A stretch of 64,000 nucleotides of DNA from Flabesymbios commensalis (taxonomy: Eukaryota; Annelida; Polychaeta; Terebellida; Flabelligeridae): assembly GCA_964017125.1 (NCBI GenBank), contig OZ024914.1, forward strand, positions 24,743,623 through 24,807,622. The letters are read 5' to 3'. The translations under genes and the position numbers were made by a program. Numbering within the stretch: the stretch's first letter is position 1; every line of letters starts with the position of its first letter. Shown in pieces: positions 1 through 10,815 of the stretch. Below the pieces are notes generated by a model. That model was not told where the DNA came from. It searched no databases and saw only the letters and a program-made list of their open reading frames with translations.

Positions 1-40
1 AAATGCAATTATTACATTCTAAACCATACCATTTCCTACA

Positions 41-231
41 AATTATTATGTTTGGACCTTATGGTCCAAACATGTTGGAGTCGCAAAGCAACTTTCTTCA
101 TCTTATTATTATGTTTGGACCTTATGGTCCAAGCATGTTGGAGTCGCAAAGCAACTTTCTTCATCTTATTATTATTAAGTTTGGACGTCATCGTCCAAGC
201 TTTTTAGTATCCAAAAGAGACTTTCTTTTTC

Positions 232-235
<4 letters not shown>
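41..235. repeat. Short tandem repeat, ~62-67 bp unit, 3 copies
   Basis: Three successive copies begin near 43, 105 and 172. Each carries a small palindrome of the form TTTGGACCTTATGGTCCAAA followed by a GGAGTCGCAAAGCAACTTTC block. The first two copies are nearly identical; the third is diverged. The open frame across it is a by-product of the repeat and resembles no protein I know. Confidence 0.8.

Positions 236-265
<30 letters not shown>
230..265. repeat. (TTA)n microsatellite
   Basis: About 11 uninterrupted TTA units join the 62-67-bp tandem repeat to the first copy of the higher-order repeat. Shorter (TTA)n tracts precede the next two copies at the same junction, so the microsatellite is part of the repeated structure. 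Confidence 0.9.
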
Positions 266-809
266 CTTTCTTAGTCCGCGATTACAGAGACAGTTTACAA
301 GTAATCTACTTCAAACTTCGGCACAATGGTCCTTAGGTATACATCTTCCAGAGTAGACCTTTTTTTCATTTGTCCCGCCAGTGGATCTTGATCCTGATCC
401 CGATTGCGTCGATCCACTGTATGGATTACCATTGACGATTTTTGCAAAGGCTATTTCTCACTCAGTTTACGAGTAATCGACGTCAAACTTTGGCACAATG
501 ATCCTTAGGTAGTCAGGTACCAGGCTATAGCTTTTTTCAGTGATCCCGCTAGTGGATCCAGAATTGTTCAGGATTTAGTAAATCCACTATGTGTACCAAT
601 GTTGGTAGAGTGATTTACATGGCGGTTGGTAACCTATTGATAAATTCTATGGGAGAGTCGGTCAACACAATGGCTCTTTGTATTGGCCGGCCGCCTCTTA
701 CAATGGGTCATTGTATTGGCGACTTGACCCTCTGATCATCATTACCATTTAATAATAACATTTTAAATGCTAACTATTAAAATAACAGTTGTAATTACAG
801 GGGGAATGA

Positions 810-930
810 ATCAATGCAGTTTAAAGCCAACTTTGTGCACATACAGGCTAAACTGGACAAGGAGAACCTCCTGAGGAATGTGAGATGAATGATATGACAG
901 TGGAGGAGAGAAAGGAGGAAGAGCGTAGGC
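810..930 (-). mobile_element. SINE 3'-half fragment, antisense
   Basis: The reverse complement of this stretch matches the 3' half of the complete SINE at 27333-27623 (shared 'catcctcaggaggttctcct', 'cagtttagcct', 'tgtgca'). It lacks the tRNA-like head and grades at its left end into an A-rich tract. Confidence 0.65.
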
Positions 931-1330
931 AAAAAGTCAAAAAATCAAAAAAGTCAAAAATCTAAAAAAAAATCAAAAAAAGTCACAAAAGTCAAAAAAA
1001 GTCAAAAAAGTCAAAAAAGTCAAAAATCTTAAAAAAGTCAAAAAAAGTCAAAAAAAAGTAAAAAAGTCAAAAAAACTAAAAAAAAGTCACAAAAAGTCAA
1101 AAAAGTCAAAAAAGTCACAAAAGTAAAAAAAAGTAAAAAAAAGTCAAAAAAAAGTAAAAAAAAGTAAAAAAGTCACAAAAGTCAAAAAAGTCTAAAATTA
1201 AAAAAAAAGTCAAAAAAAGTCAAAAAAAAGTCAAAAAGTAACAAAAAGTCAAAAAGTCAAAAAAAGTCAAAAATGTTAAAAAAATTCAAAAAAGTCAAAA
1301 AAATAAAAAAGGCGCAAAAAGTCGCAAAAG
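925..1330. repeat. Degenerate (AAAAAGTC)n low-complexity tract
   Basis: About 400 bp are built almost wholly from runs of 3-8 A separated by GTC, with occasional GTAA or TCTAAA variants. The sister tract is at 2860-3320. The period drifts between 6 and 9 bases, as expected from slippage in an old simple repeat. Confidence 0.9.
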
Positions 1331-1904
1331 TCAAAGTCCAAACTTTACTGTTACTTGAAAAGTAAAAGTCATTTCTAGTTATTATTATCTTTCTTAGTCC
1401 GCGATTACAGAGACAGTTTACAAGTAATGTACTTCAAACTTCGGCACAATGGTCCTTAGGTATACATCTTCCAGACTAGACCTTTTTCTCATTTATCCCG
1501 ATAGTGGATCTGGATTTGATCCAGATTTCATAAATCCACTATATGGATTACCACTGACCATTTTTGCAAGGGCTATTTCTCCTTCAGTTTAGGAGTAATC
1601 GACGTCAAAGTTTGGCACAATGATCCTTAGGTATTCAGGTACCAGGCTATAGCTTTTTTCAGTGATCCCGCTAGTGGATCCAGAATTGTTCAGGATTTAG
1701 TAAATCCACTATGTGTACTTATGTTGGTAGAGTGATTTACATGTCGGTTGATCAATTCAATAGGAGAGTCGGTCAACACAAAGCGTCTTTGTTATGTGGA
1801 CGCCGCGTTATGGTGGTGGCTTGTACCGGGCTTCCCGACCGTCTTGACCCTCTAATTACCAGGGGGTAATAATTAAAATACATATGTATATCAAATAATG
1901 TTTC

Positions 1905-1965
1905 AGTGATGGTCCAGCATCGCGAACAGTGACCCAGCATTCAGCCAACATCGAGTGTTTGATAT
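1905..1965. repeat. Weak copy of the GGCCCA-type palindromic microelement
   Basis: The words 'ggtccagcat', 'gtgacccagcat' and 'cagccaacat' resemble the family best seen at 22766-22834 and 58008-58162. Self-complementary arms are not clear here. Confidence 0.35.
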
Positions 1966-2739
1966 CAATAGTAGCAACATTTTAAATGCCAGATTTAAAC
2001 ATCAAAATAACAGTTGTAATTGCAGAGAATTGTTCCAAATGTCTCAAATGGCCGAAATGTAAAAATGTTTCAAATGTTCCAAATGGTCTAAATGCTCCAA
2101 AATTTCCAAATATCACAAAAAGTCGCAAAAGTCAAAGTCCAAACATTACTGTTACTTGAAATGTAAAAGTCGTTTCTAGTTATTATTATCTTTCTTAGTC
2201 CGCGATTACAGAGACAGTTTACAAGTAATCTACTTCAAACCTCGGCACAATGGTCCTTAGGTATACATCTTCCAGACGAGACCTTTTTTTCATTTATCGC
2301 GATAGTGGATCTGGATTTGATCCAGATTTCATAAATCCACTATATGAATTACCACTGACCTTTTTTGCAAGGGCTATTTCTCCTTCAGTTTAGGAGTAAT
2401 CGACTTCAAACTTTGGCACATTGATCCTTAGGTATTGACTTGAGTTGCTATATCTTTTTTCGCTGATCCAGACAGTGGATCCAGTTTTATTAAGGATTTT
2501 GTAAATCCACTATGCGGTCCAGTGTCGGTGCAATTGTTTACATGTCGGTTTATAGCTCATTCATCCAATTGAAAGGATAGTCGGCCTTCACAATGGAGCA
2601 TTGTATTGCCGGCCGCCTCTCACAATAGGTCATTGTATTGGGCGACTTCACCCTCTGGTCACCATGAACACTAGAAACATTTTAAATCCTAGATTGGTTT
2701 ATTTATTATTAAAATAACAGTTGTAATTACCAAGGGGAA

Positions 2740-2865
2740 TGAATTAATGCAGTTTAAGGCCGCCTTTGTGCACATATAGGCTAAACTGGGCCAGGAGAAC
2801 CTCCTGAGGATGGTGAGATGAATGATATGACAGTGGAGGTGAGAAAGGAGGAAGAGAGAAGGCAA
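2740..2865 (-). mobile_element. SINE 3'-half fragment, antisense, second copy
   Basis: This is the same tail as at 810-930, in the same place inside the third higher-order unit, and slightly closer to the complete SINE at 27.3 kb ('gggccaggagaacctcctga'). Its presence in units 1 and 3 but not 2 suggests either loss from unit 2 or duplication of a unit that already held the SINE. Confidence 0.65.
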
Positions 2866-3320
2866 AAAGTTTAAAAAGTTAAAAAAAGTCAAAAATCTTA
2901 AAAATCTCAAAAAAGTCAAAAAAGGCACAAAAGTCAAAAAAAGTCAAAAAAGTCAAAAATCTCAAAAAAGTAAAAAAAAAGTCAAAAAAAATCAAAAAGT
3001 CACAAAAACTCAAAAAACTCAAAAAACTCAAAAAAAGTCAAAAAAAGTCCAAAAAAAGTCAAAAAAAGTCAAAAAAACGCAAAAATCTCACAAAAAGTCA
3101 AAAAAGTCACAAAAAGTCACAAAAAGTCACAAAAAGTCAAAAAAGTCACAAAAGCAAAAAAAGTCAAAAAAAGTCACAAAAGTGAAAAAAAGTAAAAAAA
3201 GTATAAAAAAAGTATAAAAAAAGTCAAAAAGTAACAAAAAGTCAAAAAGTCACAAGAAGTCAAAAATGTTAAGAAAATCAAAAAAATTAAAAAAGGCGCA
3301 AAAAGTCAAAAATCGAAGTC
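2860..3320. repeat. Degenerate (AAAAAGTC)n low-complexity tract, second copy
   Basis: About 460 bp share the composition of the tract at 925-1330. It ends in the same 'gtccaaacattactgttact' segment that closes each higher-order unit. Confidence 0.9.
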
Positions 3321-3639
3321 CAAACATTACTGTTACTTGAAAAGTAAAAGTCGTTTCTAGTTTAAATTGTGGTTAATTGAAAAAAAAATAGGAAGCGGTT
3401 ACATAATTTTAGGGTACAAATTTTTAATCTCAATTTTTACTTATTTCTGCTACGAATAGAGGATCACATGAGACACCACTGGAAAGAAGATGATTTTTTT
3501 CAGAAATATAGTTGATAATGTGTCAATATTACATGCGGAACATTTACAGTATAACAAATTCACTTAGGCATAATCAGACAAAAAAGTACATATTACACAA
3601 GCTTAATTGGATTCTAAAATTTTACCCATATAATTGACC

Positions 3640-3990
3640 TCGATCCCTTCCATGGTCTCGTCGAAGGTTCGTCTCTATGCAGATGACTGCCTCCTGTAGG
3701 CCTATCGCCGATAAAATGTCGAGCAGATAAGGATGAGCTGCATAGAGACCTATCTGCGTTACAGGACTGGGCAGGTCGATAGGGGATGTGTTTCAACCCC
3801 TCGAAATGCTCGGTCCTGAGAGTGTCCAGGCCGAAATAAAAAAAAACTGGAATTCCATGCAGTAACCTAGCAACACCTTGAAAAGCGAAACACTAGAATA
3901 TGTTTCATCAACACCATACCTTGGTGTTCGCCTTATCGAGACTCTTACTATGTGGGATGATTTCCAAAAAAGGCTTAAAATAGAATCTGG
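3640..3990 (+). mobile_element. LINE reverse-transcriptase fragment (CR1/Jockey group)
   Basis: Pieces of translated sequence match the RT region after the catalytic motif. A 'VRLYADDCLL' block at about 3670, an 'FNPSKCSVLRV' block near 3795 and a 'TPYLGV' block near 3915 occur in the same order as in the better preserved LINE at 61.7-63.4 kb. The frame is broken repeatedly and the 5' half is absent, so this is an inactive fragment. Its right end merges with the left arm of the inverted-repeat element at 3940-6270. Confidence 0.8.
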
Positions 3991-6270
3991 TCGAACTCCA
4001 CTCATAATTAGGTTTCTTGGTATCAAAACAAAGATAAACAGCTTAGCAAAAAATCTAAAGGGGGATACCTTTGTCAAAATTAGCTGAAAAGGGTAAACCG
4101 GGGTAAAATGTTTAGCTATTACCGAATATTATATTTTGTATCATTGTTTGACCAATATTACAGATATCTCCACATATGAGGTATCTATAACCAGGTTTCG
4201 ATGGCCAAATAACATTATAAAGCCAGTTATGGGCGGGTAGCTTTGACAGAATTGTCCAAAAGGGCAAACTGCGACAAAATGTCCCGCCATTACCGTAAAT
4301 TCTATTTTGTGTCATATCTCGGCCAATATGACGGATATCTTCACACATGAAGTGTCTATGATACCCAGGTTTTGATGGACAAATACCAGTTTAAAACAAG
4401 TTTTAGATTGATCAGGTGAGTCCTTGCTGCCATTACCTGATGCTCCGTGTTTTTTTGGTTGTCAAACATTAGTCGCAGCTGCCGTTTAGTTGATCTGATT
4501 CCATTATAACGTCTTCCAGTTAATAGTTTCATAGGTAGCAGATCTTCTAAGACAGTGCAGTATGTATGATACAATATTATTTTGATTTGATTATTTATAC
4601 TCCAGATTGGCATTGTTGTTCAGTGTATGTCCGCTTATTCATGTATTCACTTCAATTAGAATGGGATGATAACTTAACCATGTGGCATTATAATGTCAGA
4701 ATAAACATTTCAATTGCAGTATGTGACATCATAATGTCAAAATATTGCATCATGATGTGCGAATATGTTGGTTCAATATCAAAATATCATAGTGTCCAGT
4801 TATATCCTTATAATGCCAGGATGCTCTGGGGTTTTTTGCTGTCAAACATTTCCCATCCTCAGTTGGCAGCCGCCGTTTAGTTGACCTGATTCAATTATAA
4901 CGTGTTCCATGGTAATATTTTTGTAGGTAGCAGATGTTCTAACGCAGTGTAATAGATATCATAAGAATATTTTGATCGACAACCGGTTGGTATTGTTGTC
5001 CAGTGTATTATTAACTTCAGAATACTGGACTTGGTGATTGCTCCCTGAAGTGTGGGCTCGCACAATCAATTGTTTCAAATAGTTTATGGAACACGAAGAT
5101 AAATGGGCATTACAGACACGTGTTTATGCTTTTCAAACATGATATGTTATGCCGTCCTAAGATAAAAGTAAGGTGGGTGGATCACACACCATGTCCCTAC
5201 TTAAATGCAGATTTGGTTGATGTAAGCTTCACCACTTAATTTTTTGCTTCTTTTTGTGACAATTGGTCCATGGTTTAGCATGTATATTTTGATCATTGTA
5301 GATTCAGTTTGGGTAATTACATTTTGGCGAAATATCTTCTTTCGCTATGAGACTTTATGGAATTTCAGCTGATTTTCACAATTATCCTACCTCCTGTCAC
5401 TTGAAATATTTTATATTGTTTGGTACATATAGATATACAAGCCATCTACTCTGTCAACTTTCTTTTTGCACTATCTTCCAAGGTCGACATTGTCCTACCG
5501 TACATGTCCATCAAAAATTTTCCTCCGTTCAAACTAACATTTAGGGATTGAGACATGTCAGTAGGTAAGATATTGTTCCCTGGCGGAATGTGGCCATATC
5601 TGATTGAAAATGTGAATTAATGGGAATGTACAAGTGGTCAGTGAAGGTCATTTAAAGTGAGACAAAATATTCCACTGTCCGCATGTTGAATAATATACTT
5701 ACTTGGAAGACGTTATAATGGAATCAGATCAACTAAACGGCGGCTGCGACAAAATATTTGACAATCAAAAAACACAGAGCATCAGGTAATGGCAGCAAGA
5801 AGTCACCTGAACAATCTATAACTGGCTTTAAAATGATATTTAACCACCAAAACCTGGGTATAGACACCTCATATATGTGCAGATATCTGTAATATCGGCC
5901 GAGATATGACACAAAATAGAATTTTCGGTAATGGTGGGTAATTTTGTCCCAGTTGACCCTTTTTGGACAATTCTGTCAAAGGTACCCGCCTATAGCTGGC
6001 TTTATAATCATATTTGACCATCAAAACGTGGGTTTAGACACTTTATATGTGCAGATATCACTGATAATGGCCGATATATAATACAAAATATAATTTTTGT
6101 TAATGTTGGAACATTTTGCCCCGGTTTACCATTTTCGGATCATTTTGATAAAGGTACCCCCTCTAGATTTTAGCTAAGATGTTTATCTTTGTTTTGGTAC
6201 CAAGAAACCTAATTATGAGTGAAGTTCAACGGATATTTTATTTTTGATCATTCATCCCACAGAATATCTG
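3940..6270. mobile_element. Foldback-like element with ~600-bp inverted arms
   Basis: The left arm (about 3940-4560) is found in reverse complement at about 5700-6270. Examples are 'actcataattaggtttcttgg' at ~3999 against its complement near 6210, and the 'taacgtcttcca' end at ~4508 against its complement near 5710. Inside each arm a ~180-bp module, with 'ttgtccaaaagggcaaac' and 'cagatatct', occurs about twice. A third, direct copy of the arm tip lies at 4820-4910. The ~800-bp centre (4910-5700) has no recognisable gene. No transposase is visible, so the element would be non-autonomous. Confidence 0.75.
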
Positions 6271-6286
6271 GAATGGGAAGCCCACA

Positions 6287-6466
6287 TTAACCCATTAAAG
6301 CCCAACTTTTTAAAATACTCCCACCTAAAAACATTCAACATCGATTTGCACAATTATGTCACTGAATGTCAAATCTGATGAAAAAAATAGTCCATGATAG
6401 GGGCCTACTAGAAAGTTGACCTCTTACACTGGCAACTTTTGTTGCCACTGGGCTTTAAGGGGATTG
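6287..6466. mobile_element. Small TTAA-type element (MITE), 180 bp
   Basis: The left end is TTAACCCATTAAAGCCCA and the right end TGGGCTTTAAGGGGA, near-perfect inverted ends. The inner right part 'ggcaacttttgttgccactg' recurs at 15960-16000 as 'ggcaacttttgtcgccagtg', so this is a repeat family. TTAA plus CCC/GGG ends recall piggyBac-type non-autonomous elements; the assignment is inference. Confidence 0.6.
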
Positions 6467-6469
6467 AAC

Positions 6470-6845
6470 AAATCACAAACCACCACCACCACCAGTAGCC
6501 CTGACTATCAGTAACACAGGAGACTCTGTAGGTAGTATCTGAACGTGGTGAATAATAGGCAGAACTTTAAATTATGTAGATCAACATTGAACTACCTAAT
6601 AATCATAATCAACACGCCTATAAATTCGAATATGACGTCAATAATTATACTAGAAATATCCAGCTTGAAGTGGGTAAGAAGCTACCAGGTACCATACTAG
6701 TATGCGATGGTATATTATACTAAAATAAGTCAGTAGCATGCCATCTGATATTGTCTGGGTGCAATGTCACATACGGTGCGTCGGTCCCCAGTGCGTCCGC
6801 AGTGACTATACCGCTTCTCGCTTCTTTTTGGCCAGTGTTTGATGA
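6470..6845. other. No gene recognised
   Basis: Contains a short (CAC)n run near 6482 and AT-rich sequence. From about 6750 the sequence becomes GC-richer and open in more than one frame; see 6846-7042. Confidence 0.5.
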
Positions 6846-7042
6846 AAATGGATGGCATTTTACTCTGCAGATGCACTTGCACACTGTAGTAGCCGACCCA
6901 TTTTGGCAGCTGTACCGAAGCGTACAAGCAATTCCTGGTCTGTGGCCCAAGGGTATCATATACGGTATCATTGTTTCGTCAATGCTGCTATTTTCAGGGA
7001 TGTCAGCCTGTTTGAAGGCTCCATTCAGATCCTCGACAAGAG
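6846..7042 (+). other. Open frame on the left flank of the LTR element, possibly receptor-like
   Basis: One frame is open from just after a stop at 6843 up to the insertion site. The same frame is also open on the right flank (15118-15363), where it encodes two hydrophobic stretches, one containing 'ICIIVASFLIT' and one 'ILNSINTVVAYMVF', then ends with 'PCCI' and a stop. This resembles the last two membrane helices and the cysteine tail of a seven-helix receptor. A second frame is also open on both sides, so chance openness of GC-rich sequence is a real alternative. Confidence 0.22.
7038..7042. repeat. Target-site duplication of the LTR element (AAGAG)
   Basis: AAGAG precedes the 5' LTR and recurs beside the 3' LTR at 15112-15116. 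Four or five bases is usual for this superfamily. One base is ambiguous between LTR end and duplication. Confidence 0.7.
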
Positions 7043-7486
7043 TGTAGGATCCTGACTTCGTTCAGTTAAGGTGGCAGTTATCCCCGGCTTCTCGGATGCG
7101 GGAGGTTGTGGACGACCGCCTCGTTCCCGTACCTTGGTGACGGGTGCACACAATTGCAGCCGGGCAGCTTTGGTACTTTTTCCCGCACTTCAGGCGTTAC
7201 ACTCGGCGACTACGGGCGTGCCGTAGTTCGCTCTCGCTAAGTCAGATAGGACGTGCCGTGCGCGGAGGTTGTGCTTTGTTGTTGCCAAATGTCAAACGAA
7301 TAAACATGACAAGTGGAGAAAGAGTTTTATGATTTGTTTGGAACCGTCGACTCGACGGGGAAGGAAGTTTGAGTTTAAATGGTGAGATCGGGCAGATTCC
7401 CTCGTCGGCCATTGTGACCCCACACTAGAGGCTCCAACGGTCACTTACAGGTACTCTCGACGCGAGGGGCTCCCCATCCCACCATA
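7043..7486 (+). repeat. 5' LTR, 444 bp
   Basis: Matches 14669-15112 almost base for base. It begins TGTAGGATCC and ends near CCCACCATA. The last one or two bases are uncertain because they may belong to the target duplication. Confidence 0.93.
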
Positions 7487-7487
7487 C

Positions 7488-7502
7488 TGGTGACCCCTGA
7501 CG
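7488..7502 (+). promoter_or_regulatory. Primer-binding site, resembles tRNA-Trp
   Basis: TGGTGACCCC directly follows the 5' LTR, as expected for the complement of a tRNA 3' CCA end. The next bases TGACG differ by one added T from the complement of the metazoan tRNA-Trp acceptor end as I remember it. Which tRNA primes is therefore a likely assignment only. Confidence 0.65.
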
Positions 7503-7504
7503 AC

Positions 7505-9510
7505 TGATCGTCTACGCAACAGTGTTTTCACCTAGACGCCAGTTGAAAACCACTGTTTTCAAGGATAGTTTTGATTATTTTAAGGGATTTTTTGTTTGGC
7601 GCCTTTTCAAGATGGCGACTTTGTCGGTTTCTCTAGAAGAATCCACAAAATTATTCTCATAGACTTAGCCTATCATTTATTAAATGTAAGAGTTTGTTTA
7701 ATGCCTTCATCCTAATAATGCCACTGTAGGCGAGTAGGAAGTGGGTATTTTCGGTAACTCAATTTTTATCGTTGATTACCATAATTGGGTGACTCGATTT
7801 TAAAGTCCACAGACGAAGTCTGGTCATTTTTCCGATTTTTTCAGCAAAATCAACAGAAATTATAAATATCGCTTCGACTCAGGTAACCTTTAATAGGTTT
7901 AGGGCCAAAATAAATTGTTTCCCTAAATGAATGTCAATAAACGGTCTTATTTGGTCTGTTTAAAATATTCCCTGGACCGTAGGTCAATATTTTGTACTAT
8001 TATCATATGTTATTTCAGAGAATGCTGAATATTGTACATGTATTTGGTAGGTGTGCGCCATTTTGGACGCTGGTGTCCCTTACTTAGCTGATCGCCCGCC
8101 GTGGGCACCCACGTGTTCCGCCATAACCGGCATGCATCTGGACAGTGAACCTGTGTCGCCACATCACATTAGCATAAATTAGGCCGCCATTTTGATTTGG
8201 TGGAGATCATTTCTCACGTGTTCAAAATTTTACACGGACTGGCTGTAATAATTTTTTTTAAATTGTTTATAAATTTTCTTTTTTAAAACGATTGAAGGAG
8301 AAGAAATATAAATAAGTTGTTTCGAAAACAAAATTGTACCACTAATTGTGGAGATTTTTGTTCACTTTGAAACGCCCTTCGGTGTTTGTAATCGTTCTAG
8401 CCTATTTAGCGCCTTATTTGGGAACGCAGTAGGTAATGAATATGCTAATGTGAGGCGAGACGGGGATGCTGACCATATACTATGTACACACCGCTCCAAG
8501 CATGCCGTCACAGACTACAAGCCACATGCTGCCTGCCGCACAGGCTGGAAGCACCGACAATACACACACCCACCACAGACGACATAAACGCAACCGCTAC
8601 GAAGACAGTCGGTTTATACGTCAATCAATGAATCGATGCGAGCGATTGATTCGGACGTTTATGAGAATGACTCGGTGATGAACGTACCATTATAAAAAAA
8701 AAAAAAGTGGAATGTTCATCACAGACATCATTTTTCAGCGAAATGATATACTATATCATTAATCAGCATAGACTACTGTCAGTCACGTTTTAAATATTAT
8801 TCTAAAATCATAAATGTAAGTGTTTTTCTTCGCAGTCACATTTAGTCTATCAGTTTGAGAACGAAATTTTCTCACGATAGTTTATTTCTGAAGTTTAAAT
8901 TTTTCATAAATACAGAAATATTCGATTTGACAGTTGCGCTATTGCGAAACATTGCAAATATTTAAATGTGTTTTTCGACTTGCGTGAATTTTTTTTTTTT
9001 TTTTTCACCCAGGTCGATTCACAAAATACTATTATCCTAGCTTAGCATAGCATGTCATAAATGTATCTAGCATATATTTTTTTTTATGTACCACTTTGAC
9101 CTACGGTTTTCACTGTACCATTTTGCATGTGTGTGAATAAGTGAAAACGTTTTATGTCAAATATAGACCTTCAGTTTTCACTTCAATCAATATATACCTT
9201 TGTGAATTAGTGCACAGCATTTAGGTGCACCCTCAGCGAAGCATTTTCAACTAATCTGCAACCCCTGTTTCTCGCAACATGCGACATAGCATGAACATTT
9301 TCTACTGTCTACAATTCTCAGATTCAGCATATTAGAGACATTTTTCATCTGATTTACACGGCAACGCACAACCTATCCGCGCACGGCGCGTCAAAATAGT
9401 TGGCGTGTGTTAATACGACATGCCATTTTAAACACATTTGAGATAGACATAGAGCCAATAGGCCAGCTATCTCAAATGCTTCACTAGTTAGATAATTTAA
9501 AAACACTACT
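7505..9510 (+). mobile_element. Long leader between primer site and Gag region of the LTR element
   Basis: About 2 kb without a recognisable domain. It is AT-rich towards its right, with A and T homopolymers near 8695 and 8990. Leaders in this superfamily are usually a few hundred bases, so this one may hold a later insertion or an unusual regulatory leader. I found no inverted ends that would delimit a nested element. Confidence 0.6.
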
Positions 9511-10815
9511 TCATAATGTCGAAGCAGTACGACAGTGAAGGCTTCATGTCAACGCCCCTAGAAGGTTCGGGTGCTAGACCTAAAGATGATTATCGTCAAG
9601 ACAGTGAGGACAATGAGGTTCGATTCCGAGAGGCAGATGAAGAATATCAACGCCTCAAAGCTGATTTTGCTCGAATTGCCCGAGCTAAACGTATGACTTC
9701 TCACTCTAGGAGCGACTCCTCAAGGAGTTCTTCACCGCTCGGTAGACAGTCGCAGAGATGTGCTTCGAACTTACCCAAGTTCAGAATCGCCACTTTCTAC
9801 GCTTCGGATGTTGAACTCTGGTTCAACCAAATTTAGACTCAGTTTGCTCTTCACCAGATCAACGATGATGATGAGAGGTACAGCTTAACCTGCGCTGCAC
9901 TTTCGGGCGAGGTCGCATCGGATGTGAGGGACGTGCTACTTCAGCCTTTCAGGTCCAATAAATACGAAAGCCTGAAAGCGATCTTGATAGAGAGACGAGG
10001 TTTGACCACACCCGAAAGGGTTAACAAAGTGATCTCTGGTGAAAGGATTGGTAATGACATTCCCTCGCGTTTCATGCGGCGTTTACAAAAGGCGGCTGGC
10101 TCCGGACCACGAGCCGTGGTGGGGAAAGCAGTAATTCGTCAAGCATTCATCCGGCAGATGCCCGCTTCAATAAGAACTTATTTGGTGACTCAACCCGACA
10201 GTGCCACCCTCGAAAGTTTGGCCGTTTTGGCCGACCGGGCACTGGCAGCCGAAGAGGACGTCGAAGAGAGTAAGCCGGGGGTCGCAGAGATTAAGGTAGA
10301 AGAAACCACCAAACTAGTTGGTTTGTTGGAGGATTTGTCTAGGCGAATTAAGAAACTGGAAACCGTGACTACATCAGAGAGGAAAAGAAATAAAGGACGT
10401 GGACGAGCAAATAACTATGCTCCCGCGCCTGCATTTGCTCATAATGTTCAGGCCTCAGGTTTTGTTAGCAACCAACCTAGTCAGTATAGAAATGAGAAGA
10501 ATAATGCTCCACCTTTTGTTCCGCCGCCGAATGCACAGGCCACTGAGTTTGTTCATGAATCAAATAATTGTACTAATGCACAACAAAATGTTCGACCTTT
10601 CGCACCGCCGCCGCAAACGCCGCAAAATAATGTCGCACAACCGACCGACACAGCCACTGCACAGGTTTGCTATTACCACCACACTTATGGTGAAAAGGCG
10701 CGCTTGTGCAGTGAACCCTGTTCATACTATGTCACATTAGGTCAGCGCGAAGTAGCAAATATCGCGTTATCACACTCTAAATTATTATATGTCGCAGATA
10801 AAGGACATGCAGATA
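9510..10815 (+). mobile_element. Gag region of the LTR element
   Basis: Fossil capsid/nucleocapsid-type region. It has a charged, serine-rich start, a helical middle, a lysine/arginine-rich stretch, proline/glutamine-rich linkers and a CHCC knuckle near its end (CYYHHTYG...C...C, about 10668-10715). The CHCC spacing, Cx2Hx9Cx3C, is the clade marker. The region is disrupted and is described only as a part of the element. Confidence 0.8.

Larger units (their letters stand above)
265..3360. repeat. Higher-order tandem repeat, three copies of a ~485-bp block plus variable spacer
   Basis: A ~485-bp block starting TCTTTCTTAGTCCGCGATTA begins at 265, 1388 and 2189. Each block is a diverged dimer: two ~200-bp halves both contain a 'cagttta(c/g)gagtaat...ggcacaatg(g/a)tccttaggta' module followed by a '...agtggatc' module. 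The spacers differ. Spacers 1 and 3 carry an antisense SINE tail and a long A-rich (A5GTC)-like tract; spacer 2 is short and lacks both. All end in a shared 'gtccaaac...ttacttgaaa(a)gtaaaagtc' segment. The structure looks like a local satellite or segmental tandem duplication that later gained or lost modules. Confidence 0.85.

Noticed and set aside
3-356. 117-codon open frame at the left edge
   Set aside because: It is built from the 62-67-bp tandem repeat and the (TTA)n microsatellite; no protein family resemblance.
6720-6971. Minus-strand open frames at the left flank of the LTR element
   Set aside because: They overlap the plus-strand open frames in a GC-rich patch; no recognisable product in either.
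7505-9510. A separate element nested in the LTR leader
   Set aside because: No inverted ends, target duplication or coding domain could be found to delimit one.
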